From: Polaribacter cellanae | Lineage (GTDB): Bacteria > Bacteroidota > Bacteroidia > Flavobacteriales > Flavobacteriaceae | DNA length: 64,000 bases | Direction: 5' to 3' | Assembly (NCBI RefSeq): GCF_017569185.1 | Contig: NZ_CP071869.1 | Location: forward strand, 3,276,001-3,340,000 | In this document: in pieces, positions 1 to 12,344 of the stretch | How the letters are laid out: each line of letters starts with the position of its first letter | How positions within the stretch are numbered: position 1 is the stretch's first letter | Program-made: the position numbers and the translations under genes | The notes under the pieces: model-generated | What the model was told of the DNA's origin: nothing | Database searches by the model: none | Seen by the model: only the letters and a program-made list of their open reading frames with translations

Positions 1-227
1 ATATAATGACAGGTTTAAGAACTATTTGGGGTGTTTCTTTAAATAAAATAAAAAGTGATTTTGGAGAAAAATATCTAAATTATTTAAAAAATCAATCTAA
101 GAAATATATTAAACAAGAATTGTTAGAAATTACCGAAACTACAAATGGAATAAAGAAATTAACCACTACAAAAAAAGGAAAATTCTTAGTAGATGGAATA
201 GCATCCGACCTTTTTATGCTAAATTAA
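1..227 (+). CDS. hemW: HemW-like radical SAM heme chaperone, C-terminal fragment
   Basis: Only the last 75 or so codons are present; the gene begins before the window. The visible stretch starts with a TGLRT-(I/L)WG-type segment followed by a small basic winged-helix-like tail, which matches the C-terminal region of HemW (formerly called oxygen-independent coproporphyrinogen III oxidase-like protein). HemW proteins bind heme and are thought to deliver it to respiratory enzymes in the cytoplasm. The radical SAM cysteine motif would lie upstream and cannot be checked. The frame is open from base 3 and ends in TAA. The call rests on this tail alone. Confidence 0.7.
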   Translation, partial: IMTGLRTIWGVSLNKIKSDFGEKYLNYLKNQSKKYIKQELLEITETTNGIKKLTTTKKGKFLVDGIASDLFMLN

Positions 228-272
228 TTTTAAAAAATCTTCAAGAGTTTTTTAAACGTCTTTTAAAAAAGG

Positions 273-280
273 TATCTTTG
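273..280 (+). promoter_or_regulatory. Possible -7 box (TATCTTTG) for the cyclase gene
   Basis: TATCTTTG fits the Bacteroidetes TAnnTTTG -7 consensus and lies 38 bases before the ATG at 319. The -33 side is only a T-run around 248-253, so this is a weak promoter call. Confidence 0.35.
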
Positions 281-318
281 AGATGTTAGTGTAATTCTCA
301 GAAAAAAGTATATCATAC

Positions 319-1068
319 ATGAAAGCAACCATAGAATATAATTCCAGAAAAATAGTCGTAAATATCTCTGAGCCTATAGACATTTCTATACCTATAGATG
401 TTTCTAAAGAGAATGTAAATGCTTGGTATATAGGTGACCCAAAAATTTTTCCAGAAGATTTCGAAGGGAATATTGCTAAAGTTTCTGAAGGTGCAGTTAT
501 CAATTTTAACAATATTCATTTTAACCCACATTCGCATATTACACATACAGAATGTGTTGGGCATATTACAGAAAAAGTACATTCTGTAAATAAAAATTTA
601 AAATATTTTATATTTCTGGCAGAAGTTGTTACAGTGGCTCCAGAAAGCAAAGGAGAAGATTTTGTAATTTCTGCCAAACAATTAAGAACTGCTTTAGGAA
701 ATAAGAAAAGAGATGCGATTGTAATTCGAACAATTCCGAATTTAAGGGATAAAAGATCGATGCGTTATTCGAATACGAATCCACCTTATTTATTAGAAGA
801 AGCAGCAATTTATTTACGAGAAAAAGGAATAAAACATTTGTTAATCGATTTGCCTTCAGTAGATAAAGAAAAAGATAATGGCGAATTACTATCTCACAAC
901 GCTTTTTGGAATACTTCAGGAAAAATAAGAATGAATGCTACAATTACAGAGTTTATTTATGTGCCAAATTCGGTTGAAGATGGTGAATATTTACTGAATT
1001 TAATGATTGCGCCTTTCGAAAACGATGCAACTCCAAGCAAACCTGTTTTGTATAAAATTCTAAAGTAA
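319..1068 (+). CDS. Cyclase family protein (kynurenine formamidase-like hydrolase)
   Basis: A 249-residue cytoplasmic protein of the usual length for the cyclase/KynB-like metal hydrolase family (PF04199). The region at residues 71-82 is His-rich (H71, H73, H76, H82) and corresponds to the family metal-binding signature, but the Asp and Pro of the classic HxGTHxDxPxH form are not conserved (Glu and Val at the matching places). A later LLIDLPSVD segment followed by a His (near residues 176-193) matches the conserved C-terminal block. Family members hydrolyse N-formylkynurenine or related amides, but the substrate here cannot be read from sequence. There is no signal peptide. The gene stands alone between hemW and the convergent corA-like gene. 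Confidence 0.75.
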   Translation: MKATIEYNSRKIVVNISEPIDISIPIDVSKENVNAWYIGDPKIFPEDFEGNIAKVSEGAVINFNNIHFNPHSHITHTECVGHITEKVHSVNKNLKYFIFLAEVVTVAPESKGEDFVISAKQLRTALGNKKRDAIVIRTIPNLRDKRSMRYSNTNPPYLLEEAAIYLREKGIKHLLIDLPSVDKEKDNGELLSHNAFWNTSGKIRMNATITEFIYVPNSVEDGEYLLNLMIAPFENDATPSKPVLYKILK

Positions 1069-1149
1069 TCTTAAATAATTTAGGCATCCAAATCTTTGAA
1101 ATTCAAATTATTTTTTTTAGAGAAATTTGAAAAATTCGTGTCTTAAACT

Positions 1150-2130
1150 TTAAAACCACTTCTTACGTTTAAAATACCAAACAGCTCCAATAGTTACTAA
1201 AACCATCACTCCCAATAAAATAAAATAACCATATTTAAATTTTAATTCTGGGATGTTCTCGAAATTCATTCCGTAAATTCCAGCCAAAAAAGTCAATGGA
1301 ATAAAGATTACAGACAAAATAGTTAACGTTTTCATTACTTCATTTAAACGATGTCCTTGGATGCTAAAAATCAAGTTTATTTTACTTTCTAATTCTTGCA
1401 ATTCAAAATCGATATTTGTTATTAAATTATTCGTTTGTTCTTTTAATTCGCTAAAATATTTTACGTTAAAACCTTTAATTTCTATTTTTTCTAACTTAAC
1501 AATTGTGTCTTTTAAACTAATGGTTGCTTTTTTAAAATTGAATAATTCTTGCTTCCTTTTTTCGACCAAAGAAGTAAATTCAGGCGTTGGTTTTATATTC
1601 GCAGAACTCAATTGATCGGAACTTAATTCCGCATTTTCTTGATACGTATCTTGGTAATTATCAATGATAGATTCTAACAATAAAAACAATAAATAATCTG
1701 CTTTTTTCTTTCTTACAATTCCTTTATTACCTTGTAAACGCTCGCGAATCCAATTAAAATAATCACCTTCTTTTTCTTGAATAGACCATAAATAATTAGG
1801 AGAAACGATAAAAATCATTTGTTCAGATTCAAATTTAGAGCTTTCCGTAATTAAAACACGTGTGGTTAAAAATAACAAGCCATCCAATAAAATAACTTTG
1901 TTTGGGTGCTCTTCATCACTCAATAATTTTATTAAAAAATCGTCTAATTTATTTTGATGAATTACCTTTTTAAAATCTTCTTGATATGTAATTCCATAGG
2001 TGTTTAACCATTGTGTGGTCTGATCATTTTTAGTAAAAATTATTTCAGAAATCGAAGATGTACTCTTTTTTTCATAGTTTTTACTCGAATAATTAATGAT
2101 TGACGACTTGTTCAAAAATTCATTTTCCAT
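1150..2130 (-). CDS. corA: CorA family divalent cation transporter
   Basis: A 326-residue protein with the CorA arrangement: a long soluble N-terminal domain, a helical stalk rich in charged residues (about 180-265), and two C-terminal membrane helices. The signature Gly-Met-Asn motif is present at residues 287-289 at the end of the first membrane helix, followed by an acidic loop and a basic tail. CorA proteins are pentameric inner-membrane channels for Mg2+ and sometimes Co2+, Ni2+ or Zn2+. The gene is divergent from the MmcQ/YjbR gene, with only 65 bases between the starts. Ion preference is not readable from sequence. Confidence 0.9.
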   Translation of the reverse strand: MENEFLNKSSIINYSSKNYEKKSTSSISEIIFTKNDQTTQWLNTYGITYQEDFKKVIHQNKLDDFLIKLLSDEEHPNKVILLDGLLFLTTRVLITESSKFESEQMIFIVSPNYLWSIQEKEGDYFNWIRERLQGNKGIVRKKKADYLLFLLLESIIDNYQDTYQENAELSSDQLSSANIKPTPEFTSLVEKRKQELFNFKKATISLKDTIVKLEKIEIKGFNVKYFSELKEQTNNLITNIDFELQELESKINLIFSIQGHRLNEVMKTLTILSVIFIPLTFLAGIYGMNFENIPELKFKYGYFILLGVMVLVTIGAVWYFKRKKWF

Positions 2131-2162
2131 TTGAATAATAGTTGTAAATTTGGTAGATAAAG
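2130..2162 (+). promoter_or_regulatory. Flavobacterial promoter for the MmcQ/YjbR gene
   Basis: TTTG at 2130-2133 and TAAATTTG at 2155-2162, separated by 21 bases, match the Bacteroidetes sigma-A form. It sits 33 bases before the ATG at 2196 and overlaps the first codon of the divergent corA-like gene. Confidence 0.55.
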
Positions 2163-2195
2163 GTACTTTTTAAATTGTAATAAATATAATATTTT

Positions 2196-2564
2196 ATGCA
2201 TATAGAACAATTAAGAGATTTTTGTATTGCCAAAAAAGGAGTTACAGAACACTTTCCTTTCGATGATGTAACCCTTGTATTTAAAGTGATGGGAAAAATG
2301 TTTGCCTTGGTAGGTTTAGACAGATGGGAAAATGGAGAGCAGAAAATAAATTTAAAATGCGACCCAGATAAAGCAGAAGAATTAAGAGGAAAATATGAAG
2401 GTATTGAAGCTGGTTATCATATGAATAAGAAACATTGGAATACTTTAATTCTTAATTCTTCGGATGTTTCAGATGATTTGGTTAGAGAATTAATAAACCA
2501 TTCTTACGATTTGGTGGTAAAAGGATTAACGAAGAAGTTACAGGCAGAATTAGAGGGTTTGTAA
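2196..2564 (+). CDS. MmcQ/YjbR family protein
   Basis: A compact 122-residue protein with the features of the MmcQ/YjbR family: an N-terminal Tyr/Phe-Cys-x-x-K-K-G-type opening, the segment ending in FP-FDD (about residues 20-25), a KMFAL strand, an NLKCDP strand, and a near-C-terminal HWNTL motif. The fold resembles the CyaY/double-wing DNA-binding fold and members are often annotated as DNA-binding, but a molecular role is not established. No signal peptide or membrane segment is present. A strong bidirectional terminator follows. Confidence 0.85.
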   Translation: MHIEQLRDFCIAKKGVTEHFPFDDVTLVFKVMGKMFALVGLDRWENGEQKINLKCDPDKAEELRGKYEGIEAGYHMNKKHWNTLILNSSDVSDDLVRELINHSYDLVVKGLTKKLQAELEGL

Positions 2565-2580
2565 TAGAATTCTAAAATAG

Positions 2581-2628
2581 AAAAAAGGCTTTTTAAATGG
2601 AAGTTTACATCATTTAAAAAGCCTTTTT
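2581..2628. terminator. Bidirectional intrinsic terminator
   Basis: A near-perfect inverted repeat with 18-base arms (2581-2599 against 2611-2628) around an 11-base loop, with an A-run on the left and a T-run on the right. It can end transcription of the MmcQ/YjbR gene on the plus strand and of the convergent amidohydrolase gene on the minus strand. Confidence 0.85.
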
Positions 2629-2647
2629 ATTTAACTTTTATTGATTA

Positions 2648-5600
2648 TTAGTGACAACTACAAGTAGGAGTCGTAAAACTATTCGTTTTTAAATTTACAG
2701 GAAAACCTTGGTTGTAATCTTGGTTTTCGAAATAAAACTTTCCTCTTTTATTGTCGTAATTTCCAACTTCGTTCATAGTATTTATATCATATAAACGACC
2801 ATTTACCATGGTATAAATTACAGAATTAGAGTTTTTAATGTTCTCTAAAGGATTTTTATCCATTACAATTAAATCGGCTAATTTTCCAACCTGTAAAGAA
2901 CCAATTTCGTCTGCAGCACCTATGTATGCAGCACCATTTATTGTAGCCGCTTTTAAAGCTTCTAAATTCGATAAACCTCCTTGCTGAAGCATCCACAATT
3001 CCCAATGAGCACCTAAACCTTGTAACTGTCCATGAGCGCCTAAATTTACTTTTACACCTAATTTTGCAAGATCTGTAACCGATTTGGAAACTAAAATATG
3101 TCCGTTTTTATATTCTTCCTCAGGAACCATTGTTCTGTGTCTCGAACGTGTATCTACCACATATCTTGGCGTATATTTTAGTAACGTTTTATTTTCCCAA
3201 ACATTTGTTTTTTGGTACCATTCAAACTCACCATTCATACCACCATAATTTACAATTAAAGTTGGTGTGTAACCAGTTTTACTGTTTTTCCAAAGTGTTA
3301 ACACATCTTTATACAAAGGAGCAACAGGAATATTATGTTCAATTCCTGTATGTCCATCGAAAATCATACTCATATTTGCATAAAAATTAGAACCACCTTC
3401 TGGCACTACATTTACGCCATATTCTCTAGCAGCTTGCATAATTTGTTGACGCTGTTCTCTTCTTGGTTGATTGTAACTTTTTATAGATTTTGCACCAAAT
3501 GCTTTCGTTCTTGAAATTGCAAAACGCGCATCTTCTAAATTATTTACAACTGCTTTAAAATCGCCTTCTGCTCCGTATAAAATAAATCCTGTAGAAAACA
3601 TTCTTGGACCAACTAATTGGCCACTTTTTTGTAGTTCTTCTAAGGTAAAAGCAGCAGCTGTATTAACAGATGGGTCGTGTGCAGTAGTAACTCCAAATGC
3701 TAAATTTGCATAAAATTGCCAATGTTTTTGAGTGCTTAATCCATTTCTAAAAGCGCCAATATGTGCATGAACATCTACAATTCCAGGCATAATTGTTTTG
3801 CCTTTCATGTCATATACTTTTGCGTTAGATGGAACAGCAATTGCTTTGGAAGTTCCTATTTTTTCAATTTTATTTTTATGGATGATAATCGTTCCGTTTT
3901 CAATAATTTTATCATTATTCATTGTAATTAAACGAGCGTTTGTAAAAGCTATTCTTCCATCAGGAACGTCGGATTTTGTTTGTAATCCTATTTTTACACT
4001 GGTAGCAGTTGCAGCAGATAAGTTTGTTTTTGCAAACGGATTTGTAGTGTTGTTTACAATCGATTTCGAAAAATACTCGTCACCCAAAGTCCAATGTACT
4101 TTTTGGTCGTTAGAAGACCAATGTAAGTTTATTCCTGCATTTTCTGATAAACTTTCTACGTTAAAAGATTTTGTATTTGCATCTAAATTAATTTCACTTC
4201 CATTCATTACAAATGGCGCTACATATAATTTATGAAGATGAATAAAAGCTACCCAGTTGTTATTTTTGCTTGGTACCAACCTGTTGGCTAATTTAGACGA
4301 AAAATGACTTTTTTCGTCTGTTCCATTTAAATTTACACTCTTTAATTTTTTTGTTAATCCACCAAAGAAAGAGCCACCTGTTTGAAAAAATACACGTTCG
4401 TCGTTTGCAGAAAACATAGGAAATTCTCCACTATCGCTTATTTTATTCGCACCAGAACCATCTAAATAAGCAGTGTAAATTCCTGCTTTTTTAGTGTAAT
4501 CGTAACCTTGGTCTCCATTGCCATTTTCTTTTCTGTAGGTTATTCTTGTTTCTGCATTATTATAGGCAGGAGTTCTGTAAATTCCTTTTTCTGAAGTTAA
4601 TTTTGTAACTCCAGTTCCATCGATATTTACTTTGTAGATTGCACCTAAATTCTCGTCATTCCAAGTAACAAAAATTACTGAATTTCCATCAGGAGAAAAA
4701 CTTGGTTCTGCCTCAAAATCTAATAATGTTGTTAATCTTATTGGAGCACCATTTGGCAATTCTTTTTTATAAATATGGCCTAAAGCAGTAAAAATAATCA
4801 TATTTCCATTAGGCGAAGTTTTTACATCTTTAATCATTTTTGAAGTAAAATTTGGTTCGAAAACCTTTCTTTTTACATGATGCGTTTGTGCTAACTTGAT
4901 ATCTTGATTCACTTCAAAAGGAATGTTTACCACTTCTTTAGAATCGATATTAATTTTGTTAATTTTTCCTTGAGACCAAAAAATAATTTCTTTGTTATTT
5001 GGCAACCAAGAAAAATGAGGGTATACTCCAAAAACCGCCCAAGCTTCTTGCTGGTCTTTACTTAAATCGTAATAAATAGGCCATTCTCTCCCAGTCTCTA
5101 ATTCGTGAATGTATAAAACTGTTTTTGTTCTTACACGTTTTACAAATGCTAAGAATTTACCATCTTTAGAAACAACGGGTCTTGCAGCTCCTCCAGGTCC
5201 ACCTGTAATTTGTGTTGTTTTTCCAGTTTCGAAATCGTATTGTTTTATTACATAAATCTGTTTATTTGGATCTTTATTATATTGAAAAAATCCTCCAGGA
5301 TACATGTCTTCTGCATAATATAAATACCTTCCATCAGGAGAAATCGAAGGGTCATTTACATCTTGTTGGTCGTTTTTTCTTGATGTTAATTTTAAACCAG
5401 TTTCACCAGAAAGAGGGTATTGCCACATTTCTCCAGCACCAACAGAACGTGTAGATGTAAAATGTTTTCTGGCAACTAAAGATTTACCATCTGGCGTCCA
5501 AACAGCATTATTTAACAATCGGTATTTTTCTTTTGTAATGGATTTTGCATCACTTCCATTGGCTCTCATTACCCAAATATTATTTCCTCCTTCTGCATCG

Positions 5601-5914
5601 CTGGTAAAAGAAATATATTTTCCGTTTGGACTAAATCTTGGCTGTACTTCATACGCTAAACCAGAACGTAAAATGGTTGCTGTTCCTCCAGAAACAGGCA
5701 TTTTATAAATATCTCCTAACAAATCGAAAACGATAGTTTTTCCATCTGGGCTTACGTCTAAATTCATCCAAGTTCCTTCGTCTGTATTTAAAACGAAAGA
5801 ATTATATAACCAATTTTCGTGCGGATTATTTACGTCCCATTTTGCTGATTTCTCTTGTGCCATTAATGTAGAAGAAATTGCAAATAATAAGAAATATATG
5901 TGCTTTTTAATCAT
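2648..5914 (-). CDS. Secreted TolB-repeat/amidohydrolase fusion protein
   Basis: A 1088-residue protein. The first 19 residues are a signal peptide ending at an Ala-Gln site. Residues of about 45-650 carry repeated TolB/PD40 beta-propeller blades, seen as recurring SPDGK, SPNGK and FSPDGN motifs. From about 680 to 1070 there is a metal-dependent amidohydrolase domain: an entry strand leading to MPGIVDVHAHIG (H716 and H718 are the first metal ligands), and a late ADLIVMDKNPLENI segment typical of imidazolonepropionase-like members. The C-terminus ends in a Cys-Ser-Cys-His tail. Proteins with this layout are common in Bacteroidetes and are thought to be periplasmic or outer-membrane-linked hydrolases, possibly on cyclic amides or peptides. 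The substrate is unknown. Confidence 0.85.
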   Translation of the reverse strand: MIKKHIYFLLFAISSTLMAQEKSAKWDVNNPHENWLYNSFVLNTDEGTWMNLDVSPDGKTIVFDLLGDIYKMPVSGGTATILRSGLAYEVQPRFSPNGKYISFTSDAEGGNNIWVMRANGSDAKSITKEKYRLLNNAVWTPDGKSLVARKHFTSTRSVGAGEMWQYPLSGETGLKLTSRKNDQQDVNDPSISPDGRYLYYAEDMYPGGFFQYNKDPNKQIYVIKQYDFETGKTTQITGGPGGAARPVVSKDGKFLAFVKRVRTKTVLYIHELETGREWPIYYDLSKDQQEAWAVFGVYPHFSWLPNNKEIIFWSQGKINKINIDSKEVVNIPFEVNQDIKLAQTHHVKRKVFEPNFTSKMIKDVKTSPNGNMIIFTALGHIYKKELPNGAPIRLTTLLDFEAEPSFSPDGNSVIFVTWNDENLGAIYKVNIDGTGVTKLTSEKGIYRTPAYNNAETRITYRKENGNGDQGYDYTKKAGIYTAYLDGSGANKISDSGEFPMFSANDERVFFQTGGSFFGGLTKKLKSVNLNGTDEKSHFSSKLANRLVPSKNNNWVAFIHLHKLYVAPFVMNGSEINLDANTKSFNVESLSENAGINLHWSSNDQKVHWTLGDEYFSKSIVNNTTNPFAKTNLSAATATSVKIGLQTKSDVPDGRIAFTNARLITMNNDKIIENGTIIIHKNKIEKIGTSKAIAVPSNAKVYDMKGKTIMPGIVDVHAHIGAFRNGLSTQKHWQFYANLAFGVTTAHDPSVNTAAAFTLEELQKSGQLVGPRMFSTGFILYGAEGDFKAVVNNLEDARFAISRTKAFGAKSIKSYNQPRREQRQQIMQAAREYGVNVVPEGGSNFYANMSMIFDGHTGIEHNIPVAPLYKDVLTLWKNSKTGYTPTLIVNYGGMNGEFEWYQKTNVWENKTLLKYTPRYVVDTRSRHRTMVPEEEYKNGHILVSKSVTDLAKLGVKVNLGAHGQLQGLGAHWELWMLQQGGLSNLEALKAATINGAAYIGAADEIGSLQVGKLADLIVMDKNPLENIKNSNSVIYTMVNGRLYDINTMNEVGNYDNKRGKFYFENQDYNQGFPVNLKTNSFTTPTCSCH

Positions 5915-5957
5915 TATAAAATAAATTTAACTGTTTTTGTGATTATAAAAATAAGGT

Positions 5958-8900
5958 TTATATTTTAGTCAAGTTCATAAAGCTTTCTTTAAAAACTAAT
6001 TTTAAGTAAAAAATGGCTTCTTGAGCATCTTTTTTAGAGAAAATAATGGGTGGTTTTATTTTAATTACGTTATTATCAGGACCATCAGAACTCATTAAAA
6101 TGCCAAAACCTTTCATTCTATTAATTAGATAATCGGTTTGTTTTGGCAGCGGCTGTAACTCTTTATTGACTAATTCGAAACCCAAAAATAAACCTTGTCC
6201 GCGAACGTTTCCAATTATTGGAAATTCTTTAGATAATGTTAAAAGTTCTTGCTTTAAATAATCTCCAACTTTAAACGCGTTTTTTTGTAAATTATTGTTT
6301 TTTACAGTTTGTAAAACTTGGGTTGCAATCGCACAAGAAACAGGGTTTCCGCCAAAAGTATTAAAGAATTCCATGCCATTTGCAAATTTCTCTGCAACCT
6401 CTTTTGTGCAAGCAACTGCAGCAATTGGATGTCCATTTCCTAAAGGTTTTCCAATGGTAACAATATCTGGAATTACATTGTGCAATTGAAACCCCCAGAA
6501 AGTTTTTCCCATTCTACCAATACCAGTTTGTACTTCATCTGAAATACACAAACCGCCAGCTTTTTTAATTTTTTGATATACTTTTTCTAAAAATCCTTCT
6601 GGCAATTCTACCTGTCCACCACAAGAAATAATAGGTTCTATAATAAAACCGCCAACTTTTTTATTTTGTTGATGAATGTTATCAATTAAAAGTTGAACTT
6701 CGTTAGCATAATTTTTAGCCGTATTTTTTCCTCGATATTTTCCTCTAAACGAATTTGGGATTGGGAAAATATGGGTGTTTTTCGGAGTTCCTTTTCCTCC
6801 TTTTCCATCAAATTTATAAGATGAAATATTTACGGTTGCATTTGTGTTTCCATGATACCCAATTTCACTGGCGATAATTTCTTGAGAATTTGTAACCGTT
6901 TTTACCATTCTAAGAGCGAGTTCATTGGCTTCACTTCCAGAGTTTACAAAATGTAAAACAGATAATTCTTTTGGTAACGTTTCTAAAAGTTCTTTCGCTA
7001 AAATATGAATGTTTTCATGTAAATAACGCGTATTTGTATTTAAAACAGCCATTTGCTTTTGCCCCGCTTTTACAACCTCGAAATTTTCGTGCCCAACATG
7101 TGCTACGTTATTTACAGTGTCTAAATATTTTCTTCCAGAAAAATCCATTAAATATTGGTCTAAACCACGAACAATGTGTAACGGTTTTTTATATTGAAGA
7201 CTCATTCCTTTTCCTAAATGTGCTTTTCTTTCAATAAGAATTTCATCAGAAATATCAATTAAATTCTCTTTAAAACCGTCTACTTTAAACAATAAATTTG
7301 GATTTGGACAAATACTTTTCCAAACATCAATTTCATTAAAAAAAGCAACTCCAGGAAAGTCGTTTATACAATCTAACATCGATAAGAAAACTTGAAAATG
7401 TAAATGCGGCGCCCAATTTCCATTTTCGGGATAATTGGCTAAAATCGCAATTTGTGTTCCTTTTTCAATGAAATCTCCAGTTTTATGTTTTAGAACACTT
7501 TCAGCTGTATTATGTCCATATAAAGTATAAAAATGAAAGTCTTTTTGTTGGTGTTTTAAAATGATAAAACCACCATAATTTTTGTTATTTGAATTATTAT
7601 CTGCAACAACAACTTCGCCATCGAAAAGTGTGTGAACTGGGGTGTTTTCTGGTAACCAAAAATCAATTCCTAAATGAATGGTTCTACTTTCTTTACCATA
7701 ATTACCTACTTTATTATAAGAAGTGGAAGTGTATAAAGAGCGAGGTTCTAAATACCCGCCAGCAATTATTTTAGTGGGAACTTGTTTTTGAAGTTGTTCA
7801 ATTTTAAATTGAAATAAATCTAAATCGTTAAACTCTTTTTGATGCCCAATCCAAGAACTGGAAACACTTAAATCTAAATGTTCAATTTTATTTTTATTGA
7901 TTGTCGGGAACAATTCAGCCAAAGAAAAATCTTGTTTTTTAGCCCAGTTTTCGAATTTATGTTTATTTGGATGTGCAGAAAAACCACACGCATTTCTAAA
8001 ACTATAATGTGCAAAATCCTCAGAAACTGTTTTCCATTTTTTTAGTAATTCCCACGCAGGTTTTTCACTAATTAATAAATAGGTGTTTTCTGGATTTTCT
8101 TTTTTGTTAATGGCAGCTTTTGTCACAGAAATTACCAAACGAATTCCTATTAATGTGTATAAAAATTTTAACTCTTTTGCTTCTAATTTAAAAGTAGCAT
8201 TGTAACCTTTTACAATCGATAAACTTGCTTCTAAAGGATCGTTATGATGCATAATTGCATAACAACAAGTAATGGCAACATCGTTAATTACTTGTGTTTT
8301 TATGGCATCTCCAAAATCTATAATTGAAGTTACAGTTGGCTTCAATAAATCTTCTGAAACTAAAATATTATGGTCATTCACATCATTATGAACCACACTT
8401 TTTCGAAGTTTTTTATAGTCTTTTTCGAAATAAAAAAACCGATTTAAAAAGTAAGAAACTAATTCTTTTTTTCCTTTAGAAAACAAATGTAAATGGTCTT
8501 TTACCCAAGAGGTTTGTGCATTATCCCAAACAAATTTTCTTGCTGCTTCTTTATGCTTAAAACCTAACAGTTTATGGGTAATTTCTCCTACTTTTTGGCC
8601 TAAACTAAAGCGCAAATCATTTAGTTGCGGATTTACTCTCGACCAAATTCTGCCCTCCATCCAAGAAAGTAAACGTACTTTTCTAAAGATGCCTTTTTCT
8701 GTTTCAATTTCTGAAATATAATTCCCAGAATTGGTTTTAATCAATTGAGGAAAAGCTTTGTTTTTAGCAGAATTAGAAAGATGTAATAATATTTTTTCCT
8801 GAAAATCTAACTCAGATTCAGATGAATTTTCATTCGCTATTTTTAAAATATAAGTGGGTTTGTTGTCTACTTTAATTTTAAAATTAGCATCTAATTCTCC

Positions 8901-8972
8901 TGGTAATTTCGAAGCTTTACCTTTAATGGAATATTGTTCAAAAAGAATTTTTTCAGCTTCAGGAATTTGCAT
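5958..8972 (-). CDS. Three-domain APH kinase / M23 peptidase-like / class III aminotransferase fusion
   Basis: A 1004-residue protein joining three domains. Residues of about 1-330 resemble the aminoglycoside phosphotransferase/choline kinase fold, with the catalytic VHNDVNDHNIL loop and the IDFGD metal motif. Residues of about 400-560 carry an M23/LytM-like domain with H433, D437 and an HLH pair at 523-525, the usual zinc ligands. Residues of about 580-1000 form a class III PLP aminotransferase, with DEVQTGIGR and the PLP lysine K842 in TIGKPLGNG. The aminotransferase part resembles ethanolamine-phosphate phospho-lyases of the AGXT2L1 type. One reading is kinase phosphorylation of an amino alcohol followed by phospho-lyase cleavage. 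There is no signal peptide, so the role of the M23 fold in the cytoplasm is unclear. The gene lies 8 bases downstream of the beta-galactosidase gene. Confidence 0.85.
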   Translation of the reverse strand: MQIPEAEKILFEQYSIKGKASKLPGELDANFKIKVDNKPTYILKIANENSSESELDFQEKILLHLSNSAKNKAFPQLIKTNSGNYISEIETEKGIFRKVRLLSWMEGRIWSRVNPQLNDLRFSLGQKVGEITHKLLGFKHKEAARKFVWDNAQTSWVKDHLHLFSKGKKELVSYFLNRFFYFEKDYKKLRKSVVHNDVNDHNILVSEDLLKPTVTSIIDFGDAIKTQVINDVAITCCYAIMHHNDPLEASLSIVKGYNATFKLEAKELKFLYTLIGIRLVISVTKAAINKKENPENTYLLISEKPAWELLKKWKTVSEDFAHYSFRNACGFSAHPNKHKFENWAKKQDFSLAELFPTINKNKIEHLDLSVSSSWIGHQKEFNDLDLFQFKIEQLQKQVPTKIIAGGYLEPRSLYTSTSYNKVGNYGKESRTIHLGIDFWLPENTPVHTLFDGEVVVADNNSNNKNYGGFIILKHQQKDFHFYTLYGHNTAESVLKHKTGDFIEKGTQIAILANYPENGNWAPHLHFQVFLSMLDCINDFPGVAFFNEIDVWKSICPNPNLLFKVDGFKENLIDISDEILIERKAHLGKGMSLQYKKPLHIVRGLDQYLMDFSGRKYLDTVNNVAHVGHENFEVVKAGQKQMAVLNTNTRYLHENIHILAKELLETLPKELSVLHFVNSGSEANELALRMVKTVTNSQEIIASEIGYHGNTNATVNISSYKFDGKGGKGTPKNTHIFPIPNSFRGKYRGKNTAKNYANEVQLLIDNIHQQNKKVGGFIIEPIISCGGQVELPEGFLEKVYQKIKKAGGLCISDEVQTGIGRMGKTFWGFQLHNVIPDIVTIGKPLGNGHPIAAVACTKEVAEKFANGMEFFNTFGGNPVSCAIATQVLQTVKNNNLQKNAFKVGDYLKQELLTLSKEFPIIGNVRGQGLFLGFELVNKELQPLPKQTDYLINRMKGFGILMSSDGPDNNVIKIKPPIIFSKKDAQEAIFYLKLVFKESFMNLTKI

Positions 8973-8980
8973 CGAAACAA

Positions 8981-12330
<3,350 letters not shown>

Positions 12331-12344
12331 AACAAACATTTTTT

